Shown here: positions 38,044 to 47,198 of the stretch, piece by piece
How the letters are laid out: the number at the start of each line of letters is the position of its first letter
How positions within the stretch are numbered: the stretch's first letter is position 1
From: Stenotrophomonas acidaminiphila
GTDB lineage: Bacteria > Pseudomonadota > Gammaproteobacteria > Xanthomonadales > Xanthomonadaceae
DNA length: 64,000 nucleotides
Reading direction: 5' to 3'
Assembly: GCA_002951995.1 (NCBI GenBank)
Contig: CP019797.1
Span: 1,472,501-1,536,500 of the forward strand
Made by a program: the position numbers and the translations under genes
The notes under the pieces: generated by a model
Told to the model about the DNA's origin: nothing
The model's input: the letters and a program-made list of their open reading frames with translations, nothing else
Database searches by the model: none

Positions 38044-40457
38044 GTGTGCAAGCGACGCCGCGACTGGATTCGGGCGCTGCGCCCTGCCACCGGTACGCGG
38101 GCTTGCCCGCGCTTGGGCAAGGCTGCCGCGGCCTGCTTTCTGGCCGGCGTCGGCATGATGCTGTGGATGCCGGGGTTGCCGCCGCCCGGGGTGCGCTGGA
38201 GCGCGCTGCTGGCCGGGCTGGCACTCTGGGCGGCGGGCCGTGCACCGTGCTGCGGGGCGTTGCTGGCAGGGGCCGGCTGGGCGGCGCTGCAGGCCGGCTG
38301 GGCGCTGCAGGCGCAGTTGCCGCCGGCGCTGGAGCGCAGCGTGGTGTCCGTCGCCGGCACCGTGGCGTCGCTGCCGGAAGTGGAGTCCAGGCGGACGCGC
38401 TTCCGGTTCCGGGTCGACGGCGACGCGGCCCAGCCTGACGCGCTGCGCGGACGGCTGCTGCAGTTGGCCTGGTACGACGATTTCGGGAGCACCCAACCGG
38501 GCCCCGGTTGGCGCTGCAGGCCGGCGCCCGCTGGCGGTTCCAGGTGCGGGTGCGGGCCCCCGCGGGCTCGCCAACCCCGGCGGGTTCGACGCCGAGCGCA
38601 ATGCATTGGCGCGGCGGATCGCCGCTACCGGGCTGGTGGTGAGCGGCAGCGGGCGGCGACTGGCGCCCCCGCGTGGGATCGATGCCTGGCGCGAACGCAT
38701 CGCCGGGCGGATCGACGCCGCCATCGAAACCCCGGCCTCGCGCTACGTACGAGCGCTGGCCGTGGGCGATACCCGGGCGCTGGACGAGGGCGATTGGCAC
38801 ATGCTGCGCGCCACCGGCCTGACCCACCTGATCGCGATTTCAGGCTTCCACGTCGGCATGGTCGCCGGCTTCATCGCCCTGGCCGCCTCCGCGGCCTGGT
38901 GGTTGCTTCCCTGGCTGGGGCGGTATTGCCCGCGTTCCCATGCCGCGGCCCTCGCCGCGGTGGCCGGGGCCGTCGGCTACGCGGCCGTGGCCGGTTTCGC
39001 CCTGCCCACGGTGCGCACGGTGCTGATGGTGGCTGTGGTGGCACTGGCCAGGCTGTGGCGCCGCCCGGCCAGCGTTTTCGGTGCGCTGGCGCTCGCCGCG
39101 CTGCTGGTGCTCGGCTGGGATCCGCTGGCGATGCTGACCGCCGGGTTCTGGCTGAGCTTCGCCGGCGTGGCCTGGCTGGCCTGGTGCCTTCCGGAACGCA
39201 TGCACTGGCTGCGTGGCTTCCTGTCCGCGCAGTCGGTGGCAACGATAGGGCTGTTGCCGCTGACCGCGGTGCTGTTCGACCAGGCTTCGCTTGCCGGCCC
39301 GCTGGCGAATCTGCTGGCAATCCCGTGGTGGAGTCTGGTGGTGGTGCCGTTGGCACTGTTGGGGACGGGGCTGGAGGCGCTGCTGGCGGGGCCGGCAGCG
39401 GGCCGTGGCGCGCCTCGGCCTGGTGCTTCGAGCTGAGCTGGTCCGCGCTGTCGTGGCTGGGGGGCAGCCGCTTCGCCCTGTGGTGGCTGCCGGAGGCGGC
39501 CGGTCCCGCGCTGCCGCTCGCGCTGGCCGGCGCGGGCTGGCTGCTGCTGCCGCGTGCGATCCCGGGCAAATCACTGGCACTGCTGCTGTGGTTGCCGCTG
39601 CTGTGGCCGGGGCGCGAGCTTCCGCGGCATGGCGAGGTCGAGCTGGTGCTGCTCGACGTCGGCCAGGGGCTGTCGGTGCTGGTGCGTACCCGCGGCCACC
39701 GCCTGCTCTATGACGCCGGGCCGGCGGTGCACGACGGTTTCGACGCCGGTGCGCGGGTGGTGGTGCCGGCGCTGCGCGCCCTGGGCGTGGGGCGGCTCGA
39801 TGCGGTGGTCGTCAGCCATGGCGACAACGATCACGCCGGCGGCATCGCCGCCGTCCACACGGCGCTACCGGTCATGGCCTGGCATGCGCCGCCGGGCATG
39901 CAACCGTCGATACCGTCACGTCATTGCGTCGCCGGCCTGCGCTGGCAGTGGGATGGCGTGCAGTTCGAATACCTGCATCCGCCTGCCGGCTTTCCGTACC
40001 TGCGCAACGAATCCAGTTGCGTGCTGCGGATACGTTCCGCTCATGGCGCGATGCTGCTGGCAGGGGATATCGGCGAGGTCATCGAGGCCGGCCTGGTGCG
40101 TCGGCAGCGCCCGGCGCTGCGGGCCGAGGTGGTCGTGGCCCCGCACCATGGCAGCGCCGGCTCGTCCCGGCCGGGATTCGTGGCGGCCACCGGGGCGCGC
40201 CTGGTGCTGCTGTCGGCCGGGCACGGCAACCGTTTCGGCCATCCGCGGGCGGAGGTGGTCGAGCGCTGGCAGGGGGCGGGGCCGAGGTGCTGGCGACGCC
40301 GGCGAGCGGCGCGGTCAGGGTCTGGCTGGGGGCGCAGGGCCTGCAGGTGCGTGAGCGCCGGCCGTGGCGTCGTCGCCTGTGGGATGCTGCTGGGCGGGCG
40401 CGGGCGGCTGTTATCCTATCGGCGGATGAAAAGACGGCTGTCGTGCCGGAGGGTTGA
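38044..40457 (+). CDS. comEC: DNA uptake channel protein ComEC/Rec2, frame broken four times
   Basis: Inner-membrane channel that passes single-stranded DNA into the cytosol during transformation. In order: N-terminal hydrophobic helices, the OB-fold DUF4131 region (SVVSVAGTVASLPEVESRRTRF), the competence domain with ATGLTHLIAISGFHVGM and many helices, then a metallo-beta-lactamase domain (LVLLDVGQGLSVLV, SHGDNDHAGG, APHHGS). The frame changes at the C-runs near 38500 and 38563, at 39403-39404, and at the G-run 40278-40281. Each is repaired by adding one base, giving a protein of roughly 800 residues that ends at 40457. Taken literally it is a pseudogene, but the regular error type argues for assembly error. 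Confidence 0.87.
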
Positions 40458-40460
40458 AAC

Positions 40461-41120
40461 GTGTGGGAACTGGTCAAGGCCGGCGGTTGGCCGATGGTGC
40501 CGCTGCTGCTGTTGGGCGTACTGGCTTTGGCGATTGTCCTGGAGCGCTTCTGGAGCCTGCGGCGTAACGAGGTGCTGCCGCCCGGGCTGGGGCAGGAAGT
40601 GCGCAACTGGGCCGCGCGCGGCAAGCTGGACGCTTCCCACATCGAATCGCTGCGCGCGAACTCGCCGCTGGGCGCGCTGCTGGCCGCGGCGCTGGAAGCC
40701 CGCAACCGCCCGCGCGACCAGATCCGCGAGCGCATCGAGGACACCGGCCGCCACCTGGTGCACCGGATGGGGCGTTACCTCAACGCGCTGGGTACCATCG
40801 CATCGGCCGGCCCACTGCTTGGCCTGCTCGGCACGGTGATCGGCATGATCCAGATGTTCCTGGGCATCCTCGACCATGGCGTGGGCGACGTGAACCAGCT
40901 GGCCGGCGGTATCGGCAAGGCCCTGGTGTGCACCGCCACCGGCATGATCGTGGCCATCCCCGCGCTGATGTTCCACCGCTATTTCCGCGCGCGCGTGGAC
41001 GGTTACGTGATCGAGATGGAACACGAAGCCGGCGCGCTGCTGGATACCCTGGACGGCCGCCCTGCGGTGATGGCCGCGGCCAGGCCGGCCGCGCAGGCAG
41101 CGGCAGTGGCCAAGGCCTGA
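40461..41120 (+). CDS. exbB: MotA/TolQ/ExbB family proton channel protein
   Basis: 219 residues with three transmembrane segments, the ExbB topology. LVKAGGWPMVPLLLLGVLALAIVLERFWSL opens it; GTIASAGPLLGLLGTVIGMI and GIGKALVCTATGMIVAIPAL form the channel helices. It should use proton flow to energise a partner. No tonB is adjacent; its neighbours are comEC and the lipid A genes, an arrangement also seen in Pseudomonas and Xanthomonas. GTG start, three bases after comEC. Confidence 0.92.
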   Translation: MWELVKAGGWPMVPLLLLGVLALAIVLERFWSLRRNEVLPPGLGQEVRNWAARGKLDASHIESLRANSPLGALLAAALEARNRPRDQIRERIEDTGRHLVHRMGRYLNALGTIASAGPLLGLLGTVIGMIQMFLGILDHGVGDVNQLAGGIGKALVCTATGMIVAIPALMFHRYFRARVDGYVIEMEHEAGALLDTLDGRPAVMAAARPAAQAAAVAKA

Positions 41121-41126
41121 CCCCGC

Positions 41127-41549
41127 ATGCGCATCCGCAACGACCGGGCCCAGGAAGAGCCGCATATCGATCTGGTGCCGCTGATCGACGTGATCCTGGT
41201 GCTGATCATCTTCTTCGTGGTCACCACCACCTTCGACGCACGCTCCACCCTGCAGGTGCAGCTGCCGACCGCCAGCGACCAGCGCAATGCCGAGCCACCG
41301 CGCTCGCTCAGCGTGCTGGTCAATGCCGATGGCCGTTATTTCATCAACGACCGCGAGGTGCTGCGCACCGACGTGGAATCGGTGAAGCGGACCATCGTCC
41401 AGGTCGCCGGCGATGACCGCGGGCAGACCGTGCTGCTGCGCGCCGACGCGCGCACGCCGTACCAGGCGGTGGTCACCGTGCAGGACGCCCTGGGGCAGCT
41501 CGGCTTCCGCCGGATCGCCATCGCCACGGCACCGGAGGTGCAGCGATGA
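41127..41549 (+). CDS. exbD: ExbD/TolR family biopolymer transport protein
   Basis: 140 residues. One N-terminal transmembrane helix whose PLIDVILVLIIFFVVTTTF holds the proton-carrying Asp, then a periplasmic domain. Partner of the ExbB just upstream (6-base gap). Stop overlaps the msbA start by four bases. Confidence 0.93.
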   Translation: MRIRNDRAQEEPHIDLVPLIDVILVLIIFFVVTTTFDARSTLQVQLPTASDQRNAEPPRSLSVLVNADGRYFINDREVLRTDVESVKRTIVQVAGDDRGQTVLLRADARTPYQAVVTVQDALGQLGFRRIAIATAPEVQR

Positions 41550-43291
41550 GCCTCAGCGAAACACCCTGGCAGACCTACCGGCGCCTGCTGGGGTTCGCGC
41601 AGCCCTACCGCGGGCTGCTGATGATGGCCGCACTGGGCATGCTGATCGAGGCCGCGGCCGGTGGTGGCTTCCTCATGCTGATGAGCCCCATCACCAACAA
41701 CCTGGTGAATCCGAAGGACATCAACGGGTGGATGCCGCTGGCCATCATCGGCCTGTTCCTGCTGCGCGGCATCGCCGGTTACCTGACCGACATCGGCATG
41801 GGCAGGGCCGCGCGCAGCATCGCCCGCGACCTGCGCGTGCGGGTGCTGGACAAATACCTGCACCTGCCCGGACTGCAGTTCGATACCGAGCCGGTGCCGT
41901 CGATGCTGGTGCGGCTCGGTTCGGACAGCGACCAGGTGGCGCAGGCCGCGGTCGACGCCATGAAGGTGGTGCTGCAGCAATCCCTGCAGGTGCTGGTCTC
42001 GCTGGCGGCGATGCTGTGGTACAGCTGGCAGGTGACGCTGGCGATCTTCGTGCTGGCGCCGCCGCTGGCGTGGGTGATGAACAAGGTCGCCAAGCGCTAC
42101 CGGCGCATCAGCCACCGCATCCAGGAGAGCGGGGCGGAACTGCTGCAGGCCGCGGACCAGACCCTGTCCAGCCACCAGGAGGTGAAGATCTACGGTGCGC
42201 AGCGCAGCGAGCTGGCGCGCTACGGCGGCCTGGCCGACACCAACCTGAAGCTGGCGATGAAGGTGGAAGCCACGCGCAGCATCTCCTCGGCGATGGTGCA
42301 GTTGATCGGTGCGGTCGGCCTGGCGTCGCTGCTGCTGATCGCCGGCCACGAGGCCGCCGCCGGGCGCCTGTCGGTGGGCAACTTCGTGTCGATGATGCTG
42401 GCGATGATGACGATCATCCCCGCGCTCAAGCAGCTGACCAACGTGCAGAACATGACCCAGCGCGGCATCGCCTCGGCGCAGCGCCTGTTCGTGGTGCTCG
42501 ATGCCCAGGACGAGCCAGACGCGGGCACGCGCGGGCTGCAGCGGGCCGAGGGCCTGCTGGAATTCCGTAACGTCACCGCGCGCTACCCGGGCCAGGCCCG
42601 GCCGGCGATGGAGGGCGTCAGTTTCGTCGCCCGTCCCGGTACCGTGACGGCGATCGTCGGCCGCTCGGGCAGCGGCAAGTCGACCCTGATCAAGCTGATT
42701 CCGCGTTTCTACGAGCCCGAGTCCGGGCAGATCCTGCTCGATGGACATCCCGTGCAGGAGTACCGCCTGGCCGACCTGCGCCGGCAGATCGCGCTGGTCG
42801 GGCAGCAGGTTGTGCTGTTCGATGGCAGCATCGCCCAGAACATCGCCTACGGCGAACTGCAGGGCCGCAGCGCCGAGCAGTTGCAACAGGCCATCGCCGG
42901 CGCCAACGCGCGCGAATTCGTCGACCAGCTGCCGCAGGGCGTGGATGCCCAGGTCGGCGCCAAGGGCGGGCGCCTGTCCGGCGGCCAGCGCCAACGCCTG
43001 GCGATCGCCCGCGCCATGCTCAAGGATGCGCCGATCCTGATCCTGGACGAGGCCACCGCGGCACTGGACAACGAGTCCGAACGGCTGGTGCAGGATGCGC
43101 TGCAGCGGCTGATGCCCGACCGCACCACGCTGGTGATCGCGCACCGCCTGTCCACCATCGAACACGCCGACCAGGTGCTGGTGATGGACCAGGGGCGGAT
43201 CGTCGAGCGCGGCACCCACCAGGAGCTGCTGGCGCTGGGCGGGCTGTACGAACACCTGTACCGGATGCAGTTCCGGGAAAGGCAGGTCTGA
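41546..43291 (+). CDS. msbA: Lipid A export ATP-binding/permease protein MsbA
   Basis: 581 residues, a half-transporter that flips core-lipid A across the inner membrane. Six N-terminal transmembrane helices, then the nucleotide-binding domain: Walker [10 protein letters not shown] (about 371), Q-loop, [14 protein letters not shown] (about 477), Walker [13 protein letters not shown] and the H-loop [16 protein letters not shown]. Overlaps exbD and lpxK, so translation is coupled. Confidence 0.96.
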   Translation: MSLSETPWQTYRRLLGFAQPYRGLLMMAALGMLIEAAAGGGFLMLMSPITNNLVNPKDINGWMPLAIIGLFLLRGIAGYLTDIGMGRAARSIARDLRVRVLDKYLHLPGLQFDTEPVPSMLVRLGSDSDQVAQAAVDAMKVVLQQSLQVLVSLAAMLWYSWQVTLAIFVLAPPLAWVMNKVAKRYRRISHRIQESGAELLQAADQTLSSHQEVKIYGAQRSELARYGGLADTNLKLAMKVEATRSISSAMVQLIGAVGLASLLLIAGHEAAAGRLSVGNFVSMMLAMMTIIPALKQLTNVQNMTQRGIASAQRLFVVLDAQDEPDAGTRGLQRAEGLLEFRNVTARYPGQARPAMEGVSFVARPGTVTAIVGRSGSGKSTLIKLIPRFYEPESGQILLDGHPVQEYRLADLRRQIALVGQQVVLFDGSIAQNIAYGELQGRSAEQLQQAIAGANAREFVDQLPQGVDAQVGAKGGRLSGGQRQRLAIARAMLKDAPILILDEATAALDNESERLVQDALQRLMPDRTTLVIAHRLSTIEHADQVLVMDQGRIVERGTHQELLALGGLYEHLYRMQFRERQV

Positions 43292-44313
43292 TGGCCGGCA
43301 AGGGAACGCAGACGCCGCCATGGTGGTATGACGGCGCCCCGGTGCCGTGGACGGCCCGCCTGCTGGCGCCGCTGTATGCCGCGGTCGCCGGCCTGCGCCG
43401 CGGGCTGTACCGCCGCGGCTGGCTGCGCGGCCGCCAGGTGCCAGTGCCGGTGATCGTGGTCGGCAACATCACCGCCGGCGGCACCGGCAAGACGCCGCTG
43501 ACCATCGCGCTGGTCGAGCGCCTGCGCGAGGCGGGCTGGAAGCCGGGCGTGGCCAGCCGCGGTTACGGCCGCGACGATGCCGGCAGCGCCCGCTGGGTCA
43601 CCCCGGAACTGGCGCCGGAACTGGCCGGCGACGAGCCGCTGCTGATCGCCTGGAAGACGGGCGTGCCGGTACGCGTGGACCGGGATCGCGTCGCCGCGGC
43701 GCGGGCGCTGCTCGAGGCCGGCTGCGACGTGGTGGTCTGCGACGATGGCCTGCAGCACTACCGGCTGGCGCGCGACATCGAGATCGAAGTGGTCGATGCG
43801 CAGCGGCGCTACGGCAACGGCCTGCTGATGCCGGCCGGCCCGCTGCGTGAACCGGTGGCGCGGGCGCGCGACTGCGATTTCCGGGTGGTCAACCTGGGCC
43901 AGGCCAGCGATGCCGGTGAGGTCCCGCCGGGGGCCGGGTTCGGTGAATGGACGATGCGCCTGCGCATCGACAGCGCCCGCCCGCTGCGTGGCGGGCGCGA
44001 GCGTTCGCTGCAGGGTTTCGCCGGGCAGCGGGTGCATGCCGTGGCCGGCATCGCCCATCCGCAGCGCTTCTTCCAGATGCTGCGCACCCGCGGCATCGGC
44101 GTGGTGCCGCATGCGTTCGCCGACCACCACCGCTACCAGGCATCGGACCTGTTCTTCGGCAGCGAGCTGCCGGTGCTGATGACCGAGAAGGACGCGGTGA
44201 AGTGCAAGGCGTTCGCCACCGACTGGCACTATGCGGTGCCGTTGCAGGCCGAACTGCCTGCGGCGTTCTGGGTCGCGCTGCTGGACCGCCTGGGCAAGCT
44301 GGCGCGGGCGTGA
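43291..44313 (+). CDS. lpxK: Tetraacyldisaccharide 4'-kinase
   Basis: 340 residues. Phosphorylates the 4' position of the lipid A precursor at the inner membrane. WWYDG and a membrane-associated N-terminal helix are followed by Walker [14 protein letters not shown] (about 57-69), then [45 protein letters not shown] and [14 protein letters not shown] overlaps the last base of msbA. Confidence 0.96.
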   Translation: MAGKGTQTPPWWYDGAPVPWTARLLAPLYAAVAGLRRGLYRRGWLRGRQVPVPVIVVGNITAGGTGKTPLTIALVERLREAGWKPGVASRGYGRDDAGSARWVTPELAPELAGDEPLLIAWKTGVPVRVDRDRVAAARALLEAGCDVVVCDDGLQHYRLARDIEIEVVDAQRRYGNGLLMPAGPLREPVARARDCDFRVVNLGQASDAGEVPPGAGFGEWTMRLRIDSARPLRGGRERSLQGFAGQRVHAVAGIAHPQRFFQMLRTRGIGVVPHAFADHHRYQASDLFFGSELPVLMTEKDAVKCKAFATDWHYAVPLQAELPAAFWVALLDRLGKLARA

Positions 44314-44527
44314 TGCGTGCGCCGCGCGCGGCGGCGCCGGTGCAGGCCGCCGGCGGGCAGGGCTGGCGTGCGCGGCAAATGCGAACCCGGTCGAAGCCTG
44401 GCCATGCGGGCGTACGCCGCGGTGGTGGCAACGCTTATCCTCAGCGGCGATCTCCGTCCCCGCGCGGGCATGCGCGTCGCGCCGTGCGGGGCCATCCAGT
44501 GCAGCCCGGAGCGGGCAAGGAGTACAG

Positions 44528-45301
44528 ATGAACGCGGTTCCTGAATTCGTCGTGGCGATCCCGGCGCGCCATGCGTCCACCCGCCTGCCCGGCAAGCCCC
44601 TGGCCCTGCTGGCCGGGCAGCCGATGGTCGTGCACGTGGCGCGGCGCGCCCTGGACGCCGGCGCGCGCGAAGTGTGGGTGGCCACCGACGACCGGCGGAT
44701 CGCCGACGCGCTCGATGGCCTGGACGGCATCCGCGTGGCAATGACCCGCGATGACCATGCGTCGGGCACGGACCGGCTGGCCGAATGCGCGCGCCACGCC
44801 GGCTGGGACGAGCAGGCCATCGTGGTCAACCTGCAGGGCGACGAGCCGTTCGCGCCGACGGCCGGCATCCGCGCGGTGGCGGCGACGCTGGCGGCCAGCG
44901 AGGCGCCGATGGCGACCCTGGCCACGCCGGTGGAGGACGCCGCGACCCTGTTCGACCCCAACGTGGTCAAGCTGGTGCGCAACGCGCGGGGCGATGCGCT
45001 GTACTTCAGCCGCGCGCCCATTCCCTGGCACCGCGACGCCTTCGCCCGCTCGACCGCGCAGTTGCCGCAGGCGCAATGGCTGCGCCATATCGGCATCTAC
45101 GGCTACCGCGCCGGCTTCCTGCAGCAGTTCGCGGCGATGCCACCGGGAACACTGGAGCAGATCGAGTCGCTGGAACAGCTGCGGGTGCTGGAGGCGGGCT
45201 TCCGTATCGCCGTGGCGCTGTCGCCGGAGCCGTTCCCGCCGGGCATCGATACCCCGGAAGACCTGGCGCGTGCCGTCGCACGGCTGGAGGGCGCGCGTTG
45301 A
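44528..45301 (+). CDS. kdsB: 3-deoxy-manno-octulosonate cytidylyltransferase
   Basis: 257 residues. Activates Kdo with CTP for lipopolysaccharide inner core. Conserved [48 protein letters not shown] and [12 protein letters not shown]. The start at 44528 follows GCAAGGAGTAC, a good ribosome site. The 214-base gap after lpxK lacks the small Trm112-like gene often found here. Confidence 0.96.
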   Translation: MNAVPEFVVAIPARHASTRLPGKPLALLAGQPMVVHVARRALDAGAREVWVATDDRRIADALDGLDGIRVAMTRDDHASGTDRLAECARHAGWDEQAIVVNLQGDEPFAPTAGIRAVAATLAASEAPMATLATPVEDAATLFDPNVVKLVRNARGDALYFSRAPIPWHRDAFARSTAQLPQAQWLRHIGIYGYRAGFLQQFAAMPPGTLEQIESLEQLRVLEAGFRIAVALSPEPFPPGIDTPEDLARAVARLEGAR

Positions 45302-45786
45302 AGCTGCTGGTGGTGTGCCTGGGCAACATCTGCCGCTCGCCGATGGGCGAGGGCGCCCTGCGCGCGCGGATCGCGCGTTCGCCGCTGGCCGGGCGGGTCG
45401 AGGTGGACTCGGCGGGGACCGCCGGCTGGCACCGCGGCAAGGCGCCGGATCCGCGGGCGGTGGCCTGCGCGCGCCGCCACGGGGTGGACATCTCCGGGCT
45501 GCGCGCGCGCCAGCTGCAGCCCACCGACTTCCTCCGCTTCGACCACATCCTGTGCGCGGACCCGGACAACCTGGAGCAGGCCCGGGCGCTGGCGCCGCCG
45601 CAGGCGCGCGCCAGGGCCGCCTTGCTGCTGCCCTGGGCCGGGGGCGCCAGCGCCAGCGCGGTACCCGATCCCTATTACGGCGGCGAGGCGGATTTCGAGC
45701 ACAGTTGGGCGCTGCTGGAGGCGGCGGCCGAGGCGGTGGTCAGGCGCCTGTCGGCCGCGCCCGACTCCGGCATAATCGGCCCATGA
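45298..45786 (+). CDS. Low molecular weight protein-tyrosine phosphatase
   Basis: 162 residues. The P-loop CLGNICRS (C7, R13) and the general-acid Asp in DPYYGG (about D124) are intact. Cytosolic; similar enzymes (Wzb, Ptp) dephosphorylate tyrosine kinases of polysaccharide export, but no such kinase is nearby. The TTG at 45298 is taken as start because it overlaps the kdsB stop (TTGA) and gives [15 protein letters not shown] exactly as in relatives; the frame upstream is the kdsB shadow. Confidence 0.9.
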   Translation: MKLLVVCLGNICRSPMGEGALRARIARSPLAGRVEVDSAGTAGWHRGKAPDPRAVACARRHGVDISGLRARQLQPTDFLRFDHILCADPDNLEQARALAPPQARARAALLLPWAGGASASAVPDPYYGGEADFEHSWALLEAAAEAVVRRLSAAPDSGIIGP

Positions 45787-47198
45787 ACGCTCAGCCTGCG
45801 ATGGATCTTCCCAAGTCCGGCATCTGGCTCAATGCGGCGCCGTCCACGTTGCAGGACCACGCCGGCCGCCCGTTGGTGCTGGCCTTCGTCAACGCCGCCT
45901 CGGTCTGGTGCGTGCAGCGGCTGCTCGAGGTGCTGCAGTGGCAGGCGCGCAACCCCGGGCGCGTGCAACTGCTGGTGGTGCAGGTGCCGCGCTTCGATTT
46001 CGAACGTGAGCCGCAGCCGGCGCTGAAGCTGCTGCGCCGGCATGGCGTCGGCGCACCGATCCTGCTCGACGCGCAGTGGGAAACATGGCGCCGTTTCGGC
46101 ATCGAGGCATGGCCGACGCTGCTGCTGATCGATGCCCAGGGCCAGGAACGCGAGCGCCTGGTGGGCGCCGCCGGCGACCTGGAGCGCAGCCTCAACGCGC
46201 TGTGCGAAGGACTGGCGCGGCCTGCCGACGAGGACCTGCGCGCGGTTGCGGAAACCAACGTGGAACCACGCCTGCCACTGCGCTTCCCCGCTGGCCTGGC
46301 GGCCAGCGCCGACCGGCTCTATGTCGCCGATACCGGCCACCACCGCATCCTCGAATGCACCCATGGCGGGCGCGTGCTGCGCCAGTTCGGCGTCGGCAGC
46401 GCGGACCTGGTCAACGGGCCGGCGGCCGAGGCGGCGTTCAACCGGCCGCATGGGTTGGCGCTCGAGCGCGAGATGCTCTACGTCGCCGATACCGGCAACC
46501 ATGCCGTGCGCCGCATCCACCTGCCGAGCGGGCAGGTCGACACCCTGTGCGGCACCGGCCGCGCCGGCGATCCGGTAGCCGGCGTGCTGGCGCAGCCCTG
46601 GGACAGTCCGCTGAGCCACCCGCTGGACATCGCCATCGCCGACAACCAGCTGCATATCGCCATGGCCGGTGACAACCACATCTGGAGCTACGACCTGGGC
46701 ATCCGCGCGCTGCGCTGGCGCGCCGGCGCCGGTGCGCTGGAAGTGCGCGACGGCGGTGGCCATCTGGCCGCGTTCGCCCAGCCCTGCGGCGTGGTGGCGG
46801 TGCAGCAGGTGCTGTATGTCTGCGACGCGCTGGGGTCGGCGATCCGCTCGGTGCAGCTGCGCGGCGACGTGGTGCAGACCCTGGTGGGGCAGGGGCCGTG
46901 GGAGTTCGGCAATACCGACGGACCGCGCGCCCGCGCGCACCTGCAGTATCCGCAGGCCATCGCGATGGGCAGCGAATCGCCGCTGCTGTGGATCGCCGAC
47001 GCCGGCAACGGCTGCCTGCGCATGCTGCGCCTGGGGGGCGGTGACCTGACCACCGTCAACCTGCCGCGGCGCCTGCACGGCCCGGCCGCGCTGGCAGTGG
47101 CCGCCGGCGCGGTGTGGATCGCCGAGACCGATGCCCATGCGATCCTGCGGTTCGATCCGGTCAGCGGCGAACTGGGCCACGTGCCGATCGAGGAATGA
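45783..47198 (+). CDS. Thioredoxin-like domain plus NHL-repeat protein (NHLRC2-like)
   Basis: 471 residues. The first 140 or so resemble a thioredoxin-fold domain (PLVLAFVNAASVWCVQRLLEVL, then FGIEAWPTLLLIDAQGQE), but only one Cys remains where a CxxC is expected. The rest is NHL beta-propeller repeats: LYVADTGHHRILECTHGG, LYVADTGNHAVRRIHLP, LHIAMAGDNHIWSYDL, LWIADAGNGCLRML and VWIAETDAHAILRFD. No signal peptide, so probably cytosolic. Function unknown. Overlaps the phosphatase end and, by four bases, uvrC. Confidence 0.85.
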   Translation: MNAQPAMDLPKSGIWLNAAPSTLQDHAGRPLVLAFVNAASVWCVQRLLEVLQWQARNPGRVQLLVVQVPRFDFEREPQPALKLLRRHGVGAPILLDAQWETWRRFGIEAWPTLLLIDAQGQERERLVGAAGDLERSLNALCEGLARPADEDLRAVAETNVEPRLPLRFPAGLAASADRLYVADTGHHRILECTHGGRVLRQFGVGSADLVNGPAAEAAFNRPHGLALEREMLYVADTGNHAVRRIHLPSGQVDTLCGTGRAGDPVAGVLAQPWDSPLSHPLDIAIADNQLHIAMAGDNHIWSYDLGIRALRWRAGAGALEVRDGGGHLAAFAQPCGVVAVQQVLYVCDALGSAIRSVQLRGDVVQTLVGQGPWEFGNTDGPRARAHLQYPQAIAMGSESPLLWIADAGNGCLRMLRLGGGDLTTVNLPRRLHGPAALAVAAGAVWIAETDAHAILRFDPVSGELGHVPIEE

